Shown: positions 62,144 through 64,000 of the stretch, piece after piece | How the letters are laid out: every line of letters starts with the position of its first letter | How positions within the stretch are numbered: position 1 is the stretch's first letter | Source: CAIWHR01 sp963724975 | GTDB taxonomy: Bacteria > Pseudomonadota > Gammaproteobacteria > Burkholderiales > Casimicrobiaceae | NCBI GenBank assembly: GCA_963724975.1 | Contig: CAVRXB010000005.1 | Location: 372,001-436,000 of the forward strand | DNA length: 64,000 nt | Direction of reading: 5' to 3' | Program-made: the position numbers and the translations under genes | The notes under the pieces: model-generated | Database searches by the model: none | What the model saw: only the letters and a program-made list of their open reading frames with translations | Told to the model about the DNA's origin: nothing

Positions 62144-62971
62144 ATGAAAACACACGCACACGACCTCGCCAGTTATTGGACTGGAATCCACAAAGCCCTC
62201 GAAGGTCGGCTGTCCTCAGTACGTGAGTATCTGCGTCACCCGTCGTCAGGTGTGAACGCCGAAAACTACTTTCGGCAATTGCTCGCCGACTATTTGCCGA
62301 AGCGTTTTGCGGTCGACTCCGGATTTGTTGTCAACACTGATGGAGATCGAAGCGATTTCATTGACGTGGTAATTGTGGACACATTGAACATCGCGCCACT
62401 CTCCGCCGAACCATACTTCAAGGTCTTTCCGGCCGAAGCAGTGGTTGGCGCAATCGAAATTACGTCGGCACCAAGATCGCGCGTTAAGCGAAAAGGAATC
62501 GCGAATACGATTCCCAAAATGGCGGACGACGCATTGAAACTCGCTGGTCTTCGGCAGGTTGCACGGGAGCGCGAATATCATGTCAATGTCCCGGACATCT
62601 GGAGTTCGCCCTCAGGGTTTGTTGATCGACCTCTCAGGTACAGTCTGTCTCCCCGCTGCTTCCTCGTCACGTTCGGAGATGAATGGTCCAGCCACGAAAC
62701 CTATCTGCGTAAGTTGTTGGAGGCGCTAAGGTTGGCCAAGAGGCACTCCAAGCACGTCTGGATCAATGCTGCACTAAGCCTCAAACATGGCATGTATCAC
62801 TTCCGCCCATACACGGATTTCACCGCGAACCACATTAAGGACAATCCCCTGCTGGAGTTTGTGCTCTACCTTAACAACGCAGTATCTTCAGTCCCGGTCG
62901 GGGGTATTGATGTGCGACGCTACCGTCCAACTATTCCAACCGATCGCAATGACGGCGGTGGTACCGCCTAG
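62144..62971 (+). CDS. DUF6602-like nuclease-fold protein downstream of the RM locus
   Basis: The protein of about 275 aa has a helical start (SYWTGIHKALEGRLSSVREYLRHPSSGVNAENYFRQLLADYLPKRFAV). Then comes DSGFVVNTDGDRSDFIDVVIVD and VFPAEAVVGAIEITSAP, a pattern like PD-(D/E)xK folds (Asp in DFIDVVI, Glu in AIEI), matching DUF6602 proteins. The expected Lys is replaced by Thr (EIT), so catalysis is doubtful. It is co-directional with hsdRMS, 83 bp after hsdS. ATG 62084 is an alternative start. Confidence 0.7.
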   Translation: MKTHAHDLASYWTGIHKALEGRLSSVREYLRHPSSGVNAENYFRQLLADYLPKRFAVDSGFVVNTDGDRSDFIDVVIVDTLNIAPLSAEPYFKVFPAEAVVGAIEITSAPRSRVKRKGIANTIPKMADDALKLAGLRQVAREREYHVNVPDIWSSPSGFVDRPLRYSLSPRCFLVTFGDEWSSHETYLRKLLEALRLAKRHSKHVWINAALSLKHGMYHFRPYTDFTANHIKDNPLLEFVLYLNNAVSSVPVGGIDVRRYRPTIPTDRNDGGGTA

Positions 62972-63030
62972 CACATTTTTGGCATCTAGCGGGCGAGACA
63001 ATCGAAGATAAGTATTGGCCGCCAATGTGG

Positions 63031-63303
63031 TCAATTGCACTGCATTAGCGTACCGATGCGCTGGCATGTCTTGCCATCGGTGCGGATGAATATCGAGCCG
63101 CCCGGATCGCCCATGTATGTGCGGCCCATCGTGTCGTTGCAGTTGCGACCGCTGCAAGCGGTCAACGGTATGGGGCCGCTGGCGTTAGCCTGTTGGGCGG
63201 CTTGTGCCTGTTTGCGGCCGCGCTCTGCAGCATACGCTCTCGCGGCTTCCTGCTGCGCGGCCTCGCCCCGCGTCGTACTTGTCCACCCGCTGCGGTCATG
63301 CAC
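63031..63303 (-). CDS. Hypothetical small protein with C-terminal Cys motif
   Basis: The 90-aa frame has an Ala/Gln-rich helix (RGEAAQQEAARAYAAERGRKQAQAAQQ) and then TACSGRNCNDTMGRTYMGDPGGSIFIRTDGKTCQRIGTLMQCN. This four-Cys end resembles small secreted proteins with a GxxCQxxGxxxxCN tail. The frame stays open upstream to about 63410, with a coding-like stretch but no good start, so the N-terminus and any signal peptide are not resolved. Confidence 0.5.
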   Translation of the reverse strand: MHDRSGWTSTTRGEAAQQEAARAYAAERGRKQAQAAQQANASGPIPLTACSGRNCNDTMGRTYMGDPGGSIFIRTDGKTCQRIGTLMQCN

Positions 63304-63676
63304 CGTTATCTTTTCATTCTGCCATGCGTTCGGATCGGCAGAACTTGCCCCTGACGCGACTGGAGGTGAGGCACCGCTGCTCGCTGCCGAGTAAACGGGT
63401 GCGACTTCGACAGATCAGAGATTTCGATGCGTCTCGACGGTAAACCAGATTCCGCTGTAGCCATACGTGCTCCTCGTTAGCTACACAGACCGACGATGCG
63501 GACAAGCATATTGCTCACGGGCGCGTGAATCGTGTCCGTAGATGGGACCCAGCTCCCGGAGGTCGAACGCGTTGGTCCGACACCCCCCTGCTTACCGCCG
63601 CTTACGCTTTGGTAGCCGGTACCTCGCCATACATTCCTCGACCCGTCTTGCGCTCGTGCAAGGCCGTGGTTCAGAT
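63304..63676. other. No supported gene
   Basis: Short open frames here are Ser/Arg-rich and lack ribosome sites. The 63304-63410 part may belong to the N-terminus of the small Cys-motif protein. Nothing else is recognised. Confidence 0.35.
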
Positions 63677-64000
63677 TCAGGAATCTAGACAACTACTGAT
63701 CAGATCCCATCGATTCAAATACTCCGCCACGCTCCAAGAAGACATGCTCACGTGCGGCGGCATGTGAACAGTCCGGATCATGCTGTCATTGTGAGCCTGA
63801 CCTTGTTTCCCGGGCACGGAGAGCCAGCGCTGGTGGCCTGCCCGAACATTTTCAGCCATGTGCACGGACGGAATCACGAAGTACTGAAAGGCGTCCTCGG
63901 AGCTGGGTAACGGAATCCCAGCAAGGACCCAAAAGAAGTTCGGGCCGAACACGCGCTCCGCCTTCATACCCACGCTGCATGTTCGATTACCGGGGACAAA
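63677..64000 (-). CDS. C-terminal part of an unknown protein (cut by the window edge)
   Basis: The frame is open from the right edge for 107 codons: NRTCSVGMKAERVFGPNFFWVLAGIPLPSSEDAFQYFVIPS, then MAENVRAGHQRWLSVPGKQGQAHNDSMIRTVHMPP and a stop after SSCLDS. The composition and the strand-helix order look like real coding sequence. It recalls the end of a small nuclease-fold protein (KAERVFG-x-NFFW) but the family is not certain. The start lies outside the window. Confidence 0.55.
   Translation of the reverse strand, partial: FVPGNRTCSVGMKAERVFGPNFFWVLAGIPLPSSEDAFQYFVIPSVHMAENVRAGHQRWLSVPGKQGQAHNDSMIRTVHMPPHVSMSSWSVAEYLNRWDLISSCLDS

Noticed and set aside
63477..63692. 71-codon minus-strand frame
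   Set aside because: Ser/Gly-rich, no ribosome site, no domain; looks like chance open frame between the small Cys-motif gene and the right-edge gene.

Overview
The window looks like a high-GC betaproteobacterial chromosome (probably Burkholderiales-like; family not resolvable by eye). The evidence is the heat-shock block dnaJ-dnaK-grpE-hemH-SnoaL-hrcA on the minus strand diverging from nadK-recN, plus a PHB-type bdhA/patatin pair, a pqiAABC operon and a TRAP transporter. Almost all of 0-43 kb reads as intact core genome.

Layout. 0-8.6 kb: chaperones, hemH, hrcA, nadK, recN. 8.8-22.8 kb: envelope and stress genes (msrB, pbpG-like, Atm1-type exporter, clsB with an EEP-family partner, YeeE/YedE, cupin, NDH-2, bdhA, patatin, bufferin operon, DoxX). 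Six of these transcription units carry the same two-box element GTAAG-N16-CGAC in the correct orientation, 27-96 nt before the start codon. It looks like an ECF sigma regulon that joins a periplasmic MsrB, a cupin/YeeE pair, NDH-2, a zf-HC2 anti-sigma-like protein, a bufferin (copper-binding RiPP) operon and DoxX. 23-30.5 kb: dctPQM, a P-type ATPase fused to a universal stress protein, and a yybP-ykoY-like Mn2+ riboswitch lying directly before a LysR gene. 30.6-43 kb: ECF sigma factor, Ser/Thr kinase-TPR, di-heme DUF1111 protein, a UvrD-like helicase behind a perfect Gram-positive-type SOS box, a secreted hydrolase, and pqiA-pqiA-pqiB-pqiC.

43.3-49.0 kb: an ABC sugar-type transporter operon containing an argininosuccinate-lyase-family enzyme. 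Its first four genes carry about 14 single-base indels, nearly all +1, while the ATPase gene is clean. 49.0-64 kb is accessory DNA. It begins at a 3' fragment of tRNA-His (minus strand), continues with rhomboid fragments, small orphan genes and two GIY-YIG-like genes, then a type I restriction-modification locus. In that locus hsdR and hsdM are riddled with indels and hsdS is split by a complete 1208-bp IS3-family (IS407-type) element with a 4-bp target duplication. A DUF6602 gene and a truncated unknown gene follow to the right edge.

Limits: all family calls come from reading motifs, without database searches. The indel-rich genes may be residual sequencing errors rather than true pseudogenes, and only reads can decide that.
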